The translations under genes were made by a program, and so were the position numbers. 64,000 nucleotides of DNA from Saccharopolyspora rhizosphaerae. GTDB lineage: Bacteria; Actinomycetota; Actinomycetes; Mycobacteriales; Pseudonocardiaceae. Below the pieces are notes generated by a model. It saw only the letters and a program-made list of their open reading frames with translations. It made no database searches and had not been told where the DNA came from. How positions within the stretch are numbered: position 1 is the stretch's first letter; every line of letters starts with the position of its first letter. Location of the stretch: NCBI RefSeq assembly GCF_003931915.1, contig NZ_RSAA01000017.1, positions 1 through 64,000 on the forward strand. The letters run 5' to 3'. Positions 42,282 to 56,410 of the stretch are shown here, one piece after another.

Positions 42282-42860
42282 TCACGACAGGGCCCGGAGC
42301 AACTCCGCCGTCCTCTCGTCTGCGGGGAAGAAGGTTTCGATCGCCAGGCCGGCGAGGGTGACGTCCTTGGGAGCGCCGAAGACCGTCGTCGTGCTGATCA
42401 GCGACAGGTCCTGGTCGCCGTGGCGGTGGTGCGGGGAACGACGATACCGGGGTTCGTCGGTGGTCGGTTGTGGCTCGTCGGTGTCTCCCGGGTAGGCGCT
42501 GAGCTCTCCGTGGAGGCCGCGCAGGGCCGGGTGGCGGTGGCCCCGGCGCGATGGCGCCCGCGCTGGCCTGCGGGCTGGGTGCAGCCGGTCGAGGAGGTGT
42601 GCTCGCCACTCGGGCAGTTGCGGATGCGGGAAGCCATGTCCGCGGGGTGCGAGCTGAGGCGCAGGACGTTGACGGGTGGAGCCAGCAGTGGCGGGTCCGA
42701 CAGCTGCCGCGAGCAGGTCGACCGCGGCGTTGGCGGCGACGAGGTGCCCGTGCAGGTCGACGACCACGGCCGGGTTCGGGTGGTGTGCGTCGATGATCTG
42801 GGTAGCGGCCGGCGTGAGCAGAAGCCGAGAAGTTCGCTGGGCGATCGCTGGTGTCGCCCA
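42282..42860 (-). pseudogene. MmyB-type HTH regulator, truncated and frameshifted
   Basis: The ligand-binding (MLTR/MmyB) part of an XRE regulator is recognisable in pieces: NPAVVVDLHGHLVAANAAVDLL in one frame, LLAPPVNVLRLSSHPADMASR in another, then LPEWRAHLLDRLH, LHGELSAYPGD, and finally SLISTTTVFGAPKDVTLAGLAIETFFPAD. The order is right but at least two frame changes separate them. The N-terminal DNA-binding helix-turn-helix is absent, because the frame starts at the linker. Probably a dead regulator between the alcohol dehydrogenase and CoA-transferase genes. Confidence 0.8.
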
Positions 42861-43011
42861 GCGAACAACTGCGATCCCGGCAACATGATCAGAGCGGCCC
42901 ACCGCGCATCGGATTCCGGAGCACTGTCTTGCCTGCTCACGGCCCATGCGGGAAGGGACGGGACTAACCGGCCAGCGCTTCGCGCAAACGCGTTCGTGCG
43001 CCGCGTCACAG

Positions 43012-43041
43012 TTAAGTTCGGGCGAACTCCGTGCTTAGGAT
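43012..43041 (+). promoter_or_regulatory. Promoter with inverted repeat before CoA-transferase gene
   Basis: TTAAGT-N18-TAGGAT resembles a sigma-70-type promoter. Over the -35 and spacer lies AGTTCG-GG-CGAACT (43015-43028), a 6-bp perfect inverted repeat suited to a dimeric repressor. No regulator was identified. Confidence 0.45.
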
Positions 43042-43105
43042 CCGCGTCACACGAAACGCCGGCGTCAACGGCGTGGCGCGTCTCAACGGTGAGTGGAGGT
43101 CGTGT

Positions 43106-44614
43106 ATGTCCGGCAGGATTCGGAATCAGCAGTTCGCCGCGAAGGTCGTCGAGGCCGACGAAGCCGCGGAGCTGATCCGACCGGGCGACAACGTGGGCAT
43201 GAGCGGGTTCACCGGCGCCGGGTATCCGAAGGAGGTCCCGGAGGCCCTGGCGAAGCGCGTCGCCAAGTCCCACGAGCAGGGCGATCCCATGAAGGTCGGC
43301 TTGTGGACCGGGGCGTCGACCGCGCCGGAGCTCGACGGGGCGCTGGCCGAGGTCGAGGGCATCGACCTGCGGCTGCCGTACCAGTCGGACCCCGTGAGCC
43401 GGCAGAAGATCAACGAGGGTCGCCTGGACTACACCGACATCCACCTCTCCCACGTGGCGCAGCGCGTGTGGCAGGGCATCTACGGCGACCTGGACGTGGC
43501 CGTCGTCGAGGTCAGCGGCATCACCGAGGACGGTCGCCTGATCCCGTCCTCCTCGGTGGGCAACAACAAGACGTGGCTGGAGCAGGCCGACCGGGTGATC
43601 CTGGAGGTCAACTCGTGGCAGAGCGAGGGCCTCGAGGGCATGCACGACGTCTACTACGGGACCGCGCTGCCGCCGCACCGCAAGCCCATCCCGATCACCC
43701 ACCCGTCCGACAGGATCGGTGAGCCCTACCTGGACTGCCCGCCGGACAAGGTGATCGCTGTCGTGGAGACTGAATCTCCCGACCGGAACGCGTCTTTCAC
43801 CCCGCCGGACGCGACGTCGGAGCAGATCGCCGGGCACGTCCTCGACTTCTTCGAGCTGGAGGTGCGCAGCGGGCGTTTGCCGAGGGAGCTGCTGCCGCTG
43901 CAGTCCGGTGTGGGCAACGTGGCCAACGCCGTGCTCGCCGGGCTGGGTGAGGGTCCCTTCGACGGGCTGACCGCCTACACCGAGGTCATCCAGGACGGCA
44001 TGCTGCAGCTCATCGACTCCGGCAAGCTGCAGATGGCCTCCGCGACGGCCTTCTCGCTGAGCCCGACCGCGGTGGAGCGCTTCAACCGGAACACCGCCGA
44101 TTACCGCGACAAGATCATGCTGCGGCCGCAGGAGATCAGCAACCACCCCGAGGTGGTGCGCCGGCTCGGCTGCCTGGCGATGAACGGCATCGTCGAAGCC
44201 GACATCTTCGGCAACATCAACTCCACCCACCTGATGGGCAGCAAGATCCAGAACGGCATCGGCGGTTCCGGGGACTTCGCCCGCAACGCCTACGTGTCGA
44301 TCTTCGTCACCCCGTCGCAGGCCAAGGGCGGTGACGTGTCGTCGATCGTGCCGATGGTCTCGCACGTCGACCACACCGAGCACGACGTCGACGTCATCGT
44401 CACCGAGCAGGGCCTGGCCGACCTGCGCGGGCTGTCGCCGAAGAAGCGGGCGGAGCTCGTCATCGAGCGCTGCGCCCACCCCGACTACAAGCCCGCGCTG
44501 CGCGACTACTTCCAGCGCGCTCAGCAGTCGGCGTTCGGCCTGCACACGCCGCACCTACTCGACGAGGCGCTGTCCTGGCACCACAACTTCGTCCAGCGCG
44601 GTTCGATGCGCTGA
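43106..44614 (+). CDS. Acetyl-CoA hydrolase/succinyl-CoA:acetate CoA-transferase family
   Basis: A 502-residue class I CoA-transferase of the Cat1/succinate CoA-transferase group. It shows GDNVGMSGFTGAGYPKEVPEAL at the N-terminus, RLPYQSDPVSRQKINEG, VEVSGITEDGRLIPSSSVGNN, LQSGVGNVANAVLAGL, and AYTEVIQDGMLQLIDSG, where the Glu is the expected CoA-thioester-forming residue. HLMGSKIQNGIGGSGDFARNA and IVPMVSHVDHTEHDVDVIVTEQGLADLRG follow. It exchanges CoA between acetate or other carboxylates and succinyl-CoA. ATG 43106 follows GTGGAGG; homology begins there. It is upstream of the SMP-30 and crotonase genes in the same direction. Confidence 0.9.
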   Translation: MSGRIRNQQFAAKVVEADEAAELIRPGDNVGMSGFTGAGYPKEVPEALAKRVAKSHEQGDPMKVGLWTGASTAPELDGALAEVEGIDLRLPYQSDPVSRQKINEGRLDYTDIHLSHVAQRVWQGIYGDLDVAVVEVSGITEDGRLIPSSSVGNNKTWLEQADRVILEVNSWQSEGLEGMHDVYYGTALPPHRKPIPITHPSDRIGEPYLDCPPDKVIAVVETESPDRNASFTPPDATSEQIAGHVLDFFELEVRSGRLPRELLPLQSGVGNVANAVLAGLGEGPFDGLTAYTEVIQDGMLQLIDSGKLQMASATAFSLSPTAVERFNRNTADYRDKIMLRPQEISNHPEVVRRLGCLAMNGIVEADIFGNINSTHLMGSKIQNGIGGSGDFARNAYVSIFVTPSQAKGGDVSSIVPMVSHVDHTEHDVDVIVTEQGLADLRGLSPKKRAELVIERCAHPDYKPALRDYFQRAQQSAFGLHTPHLLDEALSWHHNFVQRGSMR

Positions 44615-44701
44615 ACGACCGGCGATCGTTGACCCCCGGTGCCCACCCGCTTACGTTCGAGTGGTTAGCGATCGTTCGTCAAAGGCGACGAAGGGTGGGA
44701 C

Positions 44702-45622
44702 ATGGCCATCGATCCTGCGATCGGTTCCCGGATGCGCGTCATCGCCACGGGGCTCGACTTCCCGGAAGGTCCCGTCGCACTGCGCGACGGTGGAGTGCTG
44801 CTGGTGGAGATCCGGCGCGGGACCTTGTCCCGGGTCTCCCCCGACGGCGAGGTGAGCGTGGTCGCCGAGCTCGGTGGTGGCCCGAACGGTGCGGCCATCG
44901 GGCCTGACGGGGCCGTGTACGTGTGCAACAACGGCGGTTTCGAGTGGCACGACCGCGACGGGATCACCGCTCCGGGCCACCAGCCGGCGGACTACATCGG
45001 CGGGCGCATCCAGCGGGTGACGCTCGACGGTGAGGTCACCGACCTCTACACCGAGTGCGACGGCCGGCCGCTGCGCGGACCGAACGACCTGGTCTTCGAC
45101 GCGCACGGTGGCTTCTGGTTCACCGACCTGGGCAAGTCCCGCGAGCGCGACAACGACACCGGGGCGCTCTACTACGCGAAGCCGGACGGCTCGTCGATCG
45201 TGGAGGTCGCGCACCCGCTGGTGCAGCCCAACGGCGTGGGTCTCTCCCCGGACGGGACGAAGGTCTACGTCGCCGAGACCGGGCCCGGCCGGGTGTGGTG
45301 CTGGGACGTCGAGGGCCCCGGGCGGCTCGGGGAACGCGCTCTGCTGCACGGGTTCGCGGGGCACCAGTTGCTGGACTCGCTGGCCGTCGACGGTGACGGC
45401 AACGTGTGCGTGGCGACCCTGGTCACCGGCGCGGTGAGCGTGATCGCGCCCGACGGCACCCTGCTGCGGCAGGTCCGGGTGCCCGACCACGACCCGTTCG
45501 TCACCAACATCTGCTTCGTCGGCGCGGACTCCCGCACCGCCTACGTCACCTCCTCCGGGCGGGGCGTCCTCTACGAGCTGGAATGGGACTCCCCTGGCCT
45601 CGACCTGGAGCACTCGGCGTGA
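44702..45622 (+). CDS. SMP-30/gluconolactonase family protein
   Basis: A 306-residue six-bladed beta-propeller lactonase. FPEGPVALRDGGVLLVE gives the metal-binding Glu. LGGGPNGAAIGPDGAVYVCNNGG, RGPNDLVFDAHGGFWFTD (Asn-Asp metal site), HPLVQPNGVGLSPDGTKVYVAET and LDSLAVDGDGNVCVAT repeat the propeller strands and supply the remaining ligands. The family opens sugar and other lactones in a divalent-metal-dependent way. Its stop overlaps the start of the crotonase gene (GTGA), so the two are co-translated and may act in one pathway. The physiological lactone is unknown. Confidence 0.9.
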   Translation: MAIDPAIGSRMRVIATGLDFPEGPVALRDGGVLLVEIRRGTLSRVSPDGEVSVVAELGGGPNGAAIGPDGAVYVCNNGGFEWHDRDGITAPGHQPADYIGGRIQRVTLDGEVTDLYTECDGRPLRGPNDLVFDAHGGFWFTDLGKSRERDNDTGALYYAKPDGSSIVEVAHPLVQPNGVGLSPDGTKVYVAETGPGRVWCWDVEGPGRLGERALLHGFAGHQLLDSLAVDGDGNVCVATLVTGAVSVIAPDGTLLRQVRVPDHDPFVTNICFVGADSRTAYVTSSGRGVLYELEWDSPGLDLEHSA

Positions 45623-46377
45623 GCGACGTCCGGTACGAGGTCGACGGTCACGTCGGGATCGTCACGCTCGACCGTCCCGAGGTGCACAACGCGTTGCGCC
45701 GCCGCACCTACGACGAGCTCACCGAGCTGGTGCGCACCACCTCGGCGCGGGTGCTGGTGGTCACCGGAGCCGGCCGCTCGTTCTGCTCCGGTGACGACGT
45801 CCGCGAGCTCATGGGCAGCGGCGACACCCCTCCCCGACCCGAACCGCGGCTCACCCCGGCCGCCGACGCCCTGCTGCACACCGACGTCCCGGTGATCGCC
45901 GCCGTCAACGGTCCCGCGGTGGGGTGGGGGATGGAGTTGGCGCTGGTGGCCGATCTGCGCATCGCCGCGACCAGCGCCCGGTTCGGGGAGCTGTTCGTCA
46001 AGCGCGGGCTGTGCAGCGACGTCGCCGGCATCGCGCGGTTGGCCCAGCTGGTCGGCCGGGAACGTGCCGCTGAGCTGCTGCTGACCGGCGAGGTGATCGA
46101 CGCCGAGCGTGCCGAGCGGATCGGGCTGGTCGGGCGGGTGGTCCCCGACGACGCGCTGCTGTCCACGGCGGTGGAGCGGGCCCAGGCGATCGCCGCCAAC
46201 CCGCCGCTGGCGGTGGCGGCGCTCAAGCGCGGCCTGCGCCGGGCGTTGGACCCGGACTGGCACGACCTCGGCACCTGGGTGAGCACGGCGCTCGGCGACC
46301 TGTTCGCCACCGAGGACCACCGCGAGGGCGTCCGCTCGTTCCTGGAGAAGCGGGAACCGCACTACGTCGGACGATGA
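45619..46377 (+). CDS. Enoyl-CoA hydratase/isomerase (crotonase) family
   Basis: A 252-residue cytoplasmic acyl-CoA enzyme. VDGHVGIVTLDRPEVHNAL is at the N-terminus. The oxyanion-hole strands are VLVVTGAGRSFCSGDDVREL and IAAVNGPAVGWGMELALVADLRIA. LFVKRGLCSDVAGIARLAQLVG follows; the Glu seen at the second catalytic position of classical hydratases is replaced around LCSDVAG, so it may be an isomerase-type or other crotonase. GTG 45619 overlaps the SMP-30 stop. The second, broken crotonase follows 25 bases later. Confidence 0.9.
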   Translation: MSDVRYEVDGHVGIVTLDRPEVHNALRRRTYDELTELVRTTSARVLVVTGAGRSFCSGDDVRELMGSGDTPPRPEPRLTPAADALLHTDVPVIAAVNGPAVGWGMELALVADLRIAATSARFGELFVKRGLCSDVAGIARLAQLVGRERAAELLLTGEVIDAERAERIGLVGRVVPDDALLSTAVERAQAIAANPPLAVAALKRGLRRALDPDWHDLGTWVSTALGDLFATEDHREGVRSFLEKREPHYVGR

Positions 46378-46402
46378 GCTGCGCGAGGAGGTTCCGCCCA
46401 CG

Positions 46403-47158
46403 ATGGCCGAGATCGAGTACCGAGTCGCCCAGCGCTGACCATCAACCGCCCGGACAAGCGCGGGGCGATGACCGCATGCTCGCCGACTTCCGCGAGGGCG
46501 TGCAGCGGGCGAGTGCGGCCCCGGACGTCCGCGTCCTCGTCATCACCGGCCGTGGCGGCAGCTTCTGCGCCGGCATCGACCTCGCTGACCTCGACGGGCG
46601 GGACGCCGCGGATCGGGGCGGTGTGCCGTCGGAGTCGGACATGCTGCTGGTGGGCTGCGCCAAGCCGGTCATCGCCGCCGTCGACGGACCCGCGGTCGGC
46701 ATGAGTGCGGAGTTCACCTGCCAGGCCGATGTGCGGATCGCCTCCACCCGCGCTCGTTTCGCCGGGAACTTCGGGCAGCGCGGCTTGGTTCCGGACACCG
46801 GCGCCGGTTCGTGGTTGCTGCCCAAGCAGATTGGTCTCCCCGCAGCGTTGAGGTTGCTGTTCACCGGTGAACCTCTGGACGCCGAAGAGGCCTTCCGGAT
46901 CGGATACGTCTCCGGGCTCGTCGAGCCCGACGAGCCCGAGGGAACCGCGACCGAGCTCGCCGGACGCATCGCCGCCGCCTCGCCCTTCTCAGCTCGCCCG
47001 ATCAGCAGCTCGTCTACGACGGGACGCCACGTTCTGCAGCGCAACACCTCTCGGACACGCGAGCCGCCATGCAGGAATGCTTCGCCTCCGAAGACCACGC
47101 GGAGGGCGTGGCGGCGTCGTTCCGGGAACGCCGACCGGCGCGCTTCACCGGACGCTGA
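46403..47158 (+). pseudogene. Second crotonase gene, frameshifted
   Basis: It starts ATGGCCGAGATCGAGTACCG (MAEIEYRVAQR) and meets a stop at once. The LTINRPDKRGAMT segment continues in another frame. The core is intact in a third: VRVLVITGRGGSFCAGIDLADL, VIAAVDGPAVGMSAEFTCQADVRIA and GQRGLVPDTGAGSWLLPKQIG. After AAASPFSA the frame shifts again, and the expected ending QLVYDGT...RAAMQECFASEDHAEGVAA with FTGR stop at 47158 is found in the first frame. At least three frame changes make it non-functional unless they are sequencing errors. Confidence 0.8.
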
Positions 47159-47172
47159 GCCACGAGCGCGGT

Positions 47173-47209
47173 AGTGGTGGCGGAGTTCCGGAGGGACTCC
47201 GCCACCACT
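47173..47209. terminator. Terminator between convergent crotonase and carboxylase genes
   Basis: A 14-bp perfect stem AGTGGTGGCGGAGT / ACTCCGCCACCACT with a 9-base loop. It lies 15 bases after the crotonase pseudogene stop and just before the convergent carboxylase stop. Confidence 0.88.
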
Positions 47210-47215
47210 CGCCGC

Positions 47216-52705
<5,490 letters not shown>

Positions 52706-52914
52706 CGAACCAGACCTCCCACAGTTCTCGACAGGAGCACACCGCTCCCACGCCCAAGCTCACCCTGCCTGTTACCGGGAAGTATGGATATGTAGTTACC
52801 GCCGCGTGGTGGACCGCGAAAATAGTCGAGACCCACCAATCGGGAGCCCCTGCGACGGGGTGACCGTGGTCCGCTGCACACTGAGCGGAGCCGTGAGCAC
52901 CTCTGGAGGAGTCG

Positions 52915-53856
52915 ATGGCCTTCACCCCGCAGACGTGGCCCGGCCGAGTCGTGCCGTCCGACAGGGAGCAGGCCGAGCTCGCCACCCGGAAGCTCTTCCT
53001 CGACCTGTTCCCCGGTCACCCGGTGACCTCGGAGGCCATCGCGGTCCTCACCCGCTGGTTCGACGCCGGCTGGTGCGTCGACGCGATCAAGGTCGCACTC
53101 GACAACCTGCCGGAGGGCCGGGAGGGCTACCAGCCCCGCCGGGGTGACCAGGAGTCGCCGGAGGACTTCCTGGTCCGGCGGCTGCGCGCGTGGTTCCGCG
53201 ACGAGGACGACGACTTCGAGCGCAACGCCCGCCTGGCGCCGCCCCGGGCCGGCCAGTCGCTGGACATGCACCTGCGGCTCAAGCGTCAGCAGCAGATCAA
53301 CGACGGGCTCGTCTCCCGGCCCAGGAAGCTGACCGCAGCCGGTCAGGAGGCCCGCAAGCGGGCGCGAGAGCGCGCGAACGAGGGCCGTCCGGATCCGGTC
53401 GCGCGGGCACGCGCTCGCGACGCCCGGCTGCAGCGGGCGCTGGACGCTCTGGGCAGCGAGCTGCCGCCCGCCCACGTCAACGCAGGTCAGAACGCTCCGG
53501 ACGCCCGCCGCGACTCGCAGCTGGTGGCCGGTTACGCCGCGCGCGCCGCGACGGTCCGGCACGACCCGACCGTGCGCCGCGTCCTCGCCCGGCTCACCGA
53601 GGAGCGCCGGCGTCCCACCGCGGAGGAGACGGCCGTCCTGCGGCGGGCGATCCGCGGCGCGCACCACCGAGCGGGCCTGGGCACCCTCGACGCGGCCACC
53701 GCCGACGCCACCAACGCGGTCCTCAACGAGGACGCGCAGCGGATCTTGACCTACCTCGACCACGCCGTGAACTCGGGCCTCACGCTCGACCAAACGCTGG
53801 CGCTCATGCACACCCAGGTCGAAGCGGTGACGGAGCAGGGCCCGGGCACGAGCTGA
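52915..53856 (+). CDS. Unknown charged helical protein (actinobacterial)
   Basis: A 313-residue soluble protein, strongly charged and helical, with no recognised family. Residues 1-75 are best structured: FPGHPVTSEAIAVLTRWFDAGWCVDAIKVALDNL and YQPRRGDQESPEDFLVRRLRAWF. This looks like a compact helical domain, perhaps DNA- or protein-binding. A basic region rich in R, K and A follows (about 105-165), then a helical C-terminal half (VRRVLARLTEERRRPTAEETAVLRRAI). No membrane segment. The ATG follows GGAGGAGTCG. It is divergent from the carboxylase gene. Plasmid-replication or nucleoid roles are conceivable but unsupported. Confidence 0.75.
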   Translation: MAFTPQTWPGRVVPSDREQAELATRKLFLDLFPGHPVTSEAIAVLTRWFDAGWCVDAIKVALDNLPEGREGYQPRRGDQESPEDFLVRRLRAWFRDEDDDFERNARLAPPRAGQSLDMHLRLKRQQQINDGLVSRPRKLTAAGQEARKRARERANEGRPDPVARARARDARLQRALDALGSELPPAHVNAGQNAPDARRDSQLVAGYAARAATVRHDPTVRRVLARLTEERRRPTAEETAVLRRAIRGAHHRAGLGTLDAATADATNAVLNEDAQRILTYLDHAVNSGLTLDQTLALMHTQVEAVTEQGPGTS

Positions 53857-53972
53857 CGCGTCGCCGAACGTTCACGTCCCGGTGATCCGCGTGTCCAGTT
53901 GTCGCAGATCGGCCCCGGAAAAGCTGAGACGCCTCTAGATTCCAGAGGCGCCGACTACTTCCGGGAGGACAC

Positions 53973-54386
53973 GTGAAGCTCCATCGCATGAACCCAGTGG
54001 TCAAGCTGCTCGTCGCCGCCTTCGCCGTGTTCGGCCTGCTCAGCGGGGGCAGCGTCGCGCTCGCACAGCCCGCCGCACCGGCGGTCGAGCAGGTCTGCGA
54101 GGTCAAGGGCTGCGACGAAGCGCGCAGCTCGAACGAGATCTGGGCGTCGCTGAACTACCCGTCGGAGCGCGGCTGGGTGGACTGGCCGGACGGGCAGTGC
54201 AACTTCGCCGGCGGCACCTACAACAACTACGAGGGCCAGCTCCCCGAAGGCCACGACTACCTCGAGTTCGACGTGACCCCGCGCGAGTGCGGCGCCCAGC
54301 GCCAGGCCTACCGCCTGGTCCTGGACACGACCACCAACGAGGTCTACTTCTCCCCCGACCACTACAGCACCTTCCACCTGCTGTGA
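53973..54386 (+). CDS. Secreted guanyl-specific ribonuclease (RNase Sa/N1 family)
   Basis: A 137-residue exported protein with signal KLLVAAFAVFGLLSGGSVALA, cut before QPAAP. The mature domain matches RNase Sa: NNYEGQLPEGHDYLEFDVTP (Glu98 as general base), AQRQAYRLVLD (Arg110 and Arg114 as phosphate binders) and FSPDHYSTFHLL (His130 as general acid). Four Cys in the mature part (VCEVKGC, QC, EC) could form two disulfides. GTG 53973 follows GGAGGACAC. The family cleaves RNA after G outside the cell. No barstar-like inhibitor is adjacent, as is usual for Streptomyces enzymes of this group. Confidence 0.82.
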   Translation: MKLHRMNPVVKLLVAAFAVFGLLSGGSVALAQPAAPAVEQVCEVKGCDEARSSNEIWASLNYPSERGWVDWPDGQCNFAGGTYNNYEGQLPEGHDYLEFDVTPRECGAQRQAYRLVLDTTTNEVYFSPDHYSTFHLL

Positions 54387-54407
54387 CGGTCGACAACGCC
54401 TGACGGC

Positions 54408-54445
54408 CGCGGGTTCCGGCCGGATCCGCCCAGCCGGAACCCGCG
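54408..54445 (+). terminator. Terminator after ribonuclease gene
   Basis: A 13-bp perfect stem CGCGGGTTCCGGC / GCCGGAACCCGCG with a 12-base loop, about 20 bases after the stop. Confidence 0.8.
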
Positions 54446-54681
54446 TCGACGGCCACCGCTGGCCCTGCCTGCCGAGGAACGCTCGGCACCGTTCGCCCGG
54501 AAGAACACGTCTTCTCGCGCGTGGTCGATCACGAGGTGCAGATTCGGCGCGGTTGTCGCGAATTCCGCTCGTGAACGGCCCTCGTGGTCATCACACCGCT
54601 CCGGGCGAAACCGGGAAACAACTGCCAGCACAGGAACTTCGTGTGCGCAACCTCCAAAACCCTGAAAAGTGCTCGGAAATT

Positions 54682-54711
54682 TTGCCGGGTGATTTCGCAC
54701 GCTGGTAGGTT
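54682..54711 (+). promoter_or_regulatory. Leaderless-type promoter of DUF4429 gene
   Basis: TTGCCG-N18-TAGGTT ends 7 bases before the ATG at 54719, where no ribosome site exists. The spacing predicts transcription starting at or next to the start codon. The surrounding AT-rich stretch (AAAACCCTGAAAAG, AAATTTT) stands out locally. Confidence 0.6.
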
Positions 54712-54718
54712 GCCCAGC

Positions 54719-55615
54719 ATGGGACTGGGGTTGGAGTTGGCGGGGACGAACGCCACGTGGGTTTTCGAACAGGACCGGATCGAGATCAACTACTCCAGCG
54801 GTCTCGGCCAACCCCGCCTGCTGCGGAAGATCAAGCACCGAACCATCCCGTACCAAGCTGTTTCCCGCGCCACGGCGTCCGGTGGTGACGGCAATCCGCA
54901 GGTGATGCTGCACCTGCGTCCCGGGGCGGACCCGCTGACCGACGTCGCCGCCGGACAGCTCTCGGACGAATCCGAGCCGCACCTGATCGAGCTCGAACCG
55001 GAGCAGCAGGAATTGGCGACGTACTACGCCGATCACATCAACGACCACTGCGACCTGAACCCGGATTCCGATTCACCCGCCCCTCGGTTCCTGGTCGAGG
55101 TCGACCAATCACCTCGGCGGCTCAAGGGCTACGACGGAGAGGCGTCCTTCGACGGCTCCGCGGTCGAGTTCCAGTGGCACCCGGACGCTTCTCGGGTCAA
55201 GCACCGCTCGCCGAAGCGGCGCCACGAACTGACCGAGCTCGCCGGCGTGGAGTGGGTCAAGCCAGGCCTGACCTCCGGCCACCTCCTGCTGGTGCCGCAC
55301 GGCGAGCGGAGCGACGCACCGCCCGTGGACAACGTCCGCACCCTGCTGTTCGGATTCGGCTTCGGCACCACGGCCGTCTCGCTGCCCTTCGCCGCGGCCG
55401 TGCAGGCGGCGATCCAGCAAGCGCAACCCGAGGCCCCCCTCGGGCTGCGCAGCGCGGCGAGCCGTCCCGCGCTGCCGTCAACCACGCCGCGGCCGGAGAT
55501 GTCGCGCGAGGAGATCCTCGCGACCATCCGCGAGCTGGGGAAGCTGCACGCCGACGGCATCCTCACCCAGGGTGAGTTCGAGCAGAAGAAGCGGGAACTC
55601 CTCGACCGCCTCTGA
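54719..55615 (+). CDS. DUF4429 protein with C-terminal SHOCT domain
   Basis: A 298-residue cytoplasmic protein. It has two DUF4429-type repeats with a PH-like feel: GTNATWVFEQDRIEINYSSG with KIKHRTIPYQAVS, and GYDGEASFDGSAVEFQWHPD with KRRHELTELAGVEWVKP. A hydrophobic GFGFGTTAVSLPF stretch and linker follow, then a SHOCT tail, EILATIRELGKLHADGILTQGEFEQ and KKRELLDRL. SHOCT tails commonly mediate oligomerisation; the DUF4429 role is unknown, possibly a regulator or membrane-associated scaffold. The start at 54719 lacks a ribosome site, and a -10 box 7 bases upstream indicates a leaderless mRNA. Confidence 0.88.
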   Translation: MGLGLELAGTNATWVFEQDRIEINYSSGLGQPRLLRKIKHRTIPYQAVSRATASGGDGNPQVMLHLRPGADPLTDVAAGQLSDESEPHLIELEPEQQELATYYADHINDHCDLNPDSDSPAPRFLVEVDQSPRRLKGYDGEASFDGSAVEFQWHPDASRVKHRSPKRRHELTELAGVEWVKPGLTSGHLLLVPHGERSDAPPVDNVRTLLFGFGFGTTAVSLPFAAAVQAAIQQAQPEAPLGLRSAASRPALPSTTPRPEMSREEILATIRELGKLHADGILTQGEFEQKKRELLDRL

Positions 55616-55955
55616 CCGCGCTCTGATCCGGACGCGATCGGTGTCGCCGTCTGTCCTCCTAGGACAGCGGTCGTGCGGAGACGGCGCTCACCCCCGCAAC
55701 GGACGGGGAGCCGGACCTCCGGGAGGTCACCGTCCGGGACCGTGGGCCCACGAGCCAAGTGCGCGTGAGCCGATCTCGTCGGCGTGAGCCCCACTGCCCG
55801 CCAGCGGCCCACCCCTCCGTCCGGAGCTCGAGGAACGCGTCCACAGTGGATCTTTCCTGCGGTTCAGCGGCACCCGCGGAGGTGTGGTGGACTGGGTGGG
55901 CGCGTACGTGTCGTGGAGGCCCCCGGGTGGCGGGGCGGAGGACGAGGCCGTGGAG
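55616..55955. other. Intergenic, no gene seen
   Basis: About 340 bases. No gene is recognised. A slightly longer form of the downstream membrane protein would start at 55884. Confidence 0.35.
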
Positions 55956-56384
55956 ATGCCAGCTGAGCGTCGTGCTGGGGGTGCAGCCTCCGCTGGGGCC
56001 GGCCGCAGGCGGCCGCTGCTGGTGCTGCGGGTGGTCGGTGCGCTGCTCCTGCTCGGCATGGGCGAGATCCACCTGTTCCTCGTGCTCACCGGCACCGGCG
56101 GCCTGCTCGGCGCGTCGTTCGTGGTGAACGCGGTCGCCTCCCTCGTGCTGGCGGTCGCCCTGGTCGTCACCCGCGAGAAACTGCTGCTGGTGAGCGCGTT
56201 GAGCCTGCTCCTCGTCCTCGGGACGCTCCTGGCACTGCTGATCGCGCTGACCCCCACCGGGCTCTTCGGGCTGCGGTCGAGCCTGGACTACACGCTCGCA
56301 CCGACCTCCGTGGTCGTGGAATCGATCGGCGTGGTCGTCCTCGCGACGACCACGGTGCTCGCGTTCCGCATGCGCGGCCGGTGA
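55956..56384 (+). CDS. Small membrane protein, four TM helices
   Basis: About 142 residues. A basic N-terminus (RRAGGAASAGAGRRRP) is followed by hydrophobic helices: VLRVVGALLLLGMGEIHLFLVL, GASFVVNAVASLVLAVALVV, LLLVSALSLLLVLGTLLALLIAL and VVVESIGVVVLATTTVLA. No family named; the layout is common in actinobacterial hypothetical proteins. ATG 55956 is chosen since GAGG lies 8 bases upstream. It is 26 bases before the BCCT transporter gene in the same direction, so they may be co-transcribed. Confidence 0.7.
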   Translation: MPAERRAGGAASAGAGRRRPLLVLRVVGALLLLGMGEIHLFLVLTGTGGLLGASFVVNAVASLVLAVALVVTREKLLLVSALSLLLVLGTLLALLIALTPTGLFGLRSSLDYTLAPTSVVVESIGVVVLATTTVLAFRMRGR

Positions 56385-56410
56385 CGATCAACTGATCTTG
56401 GGGTGGGCAC

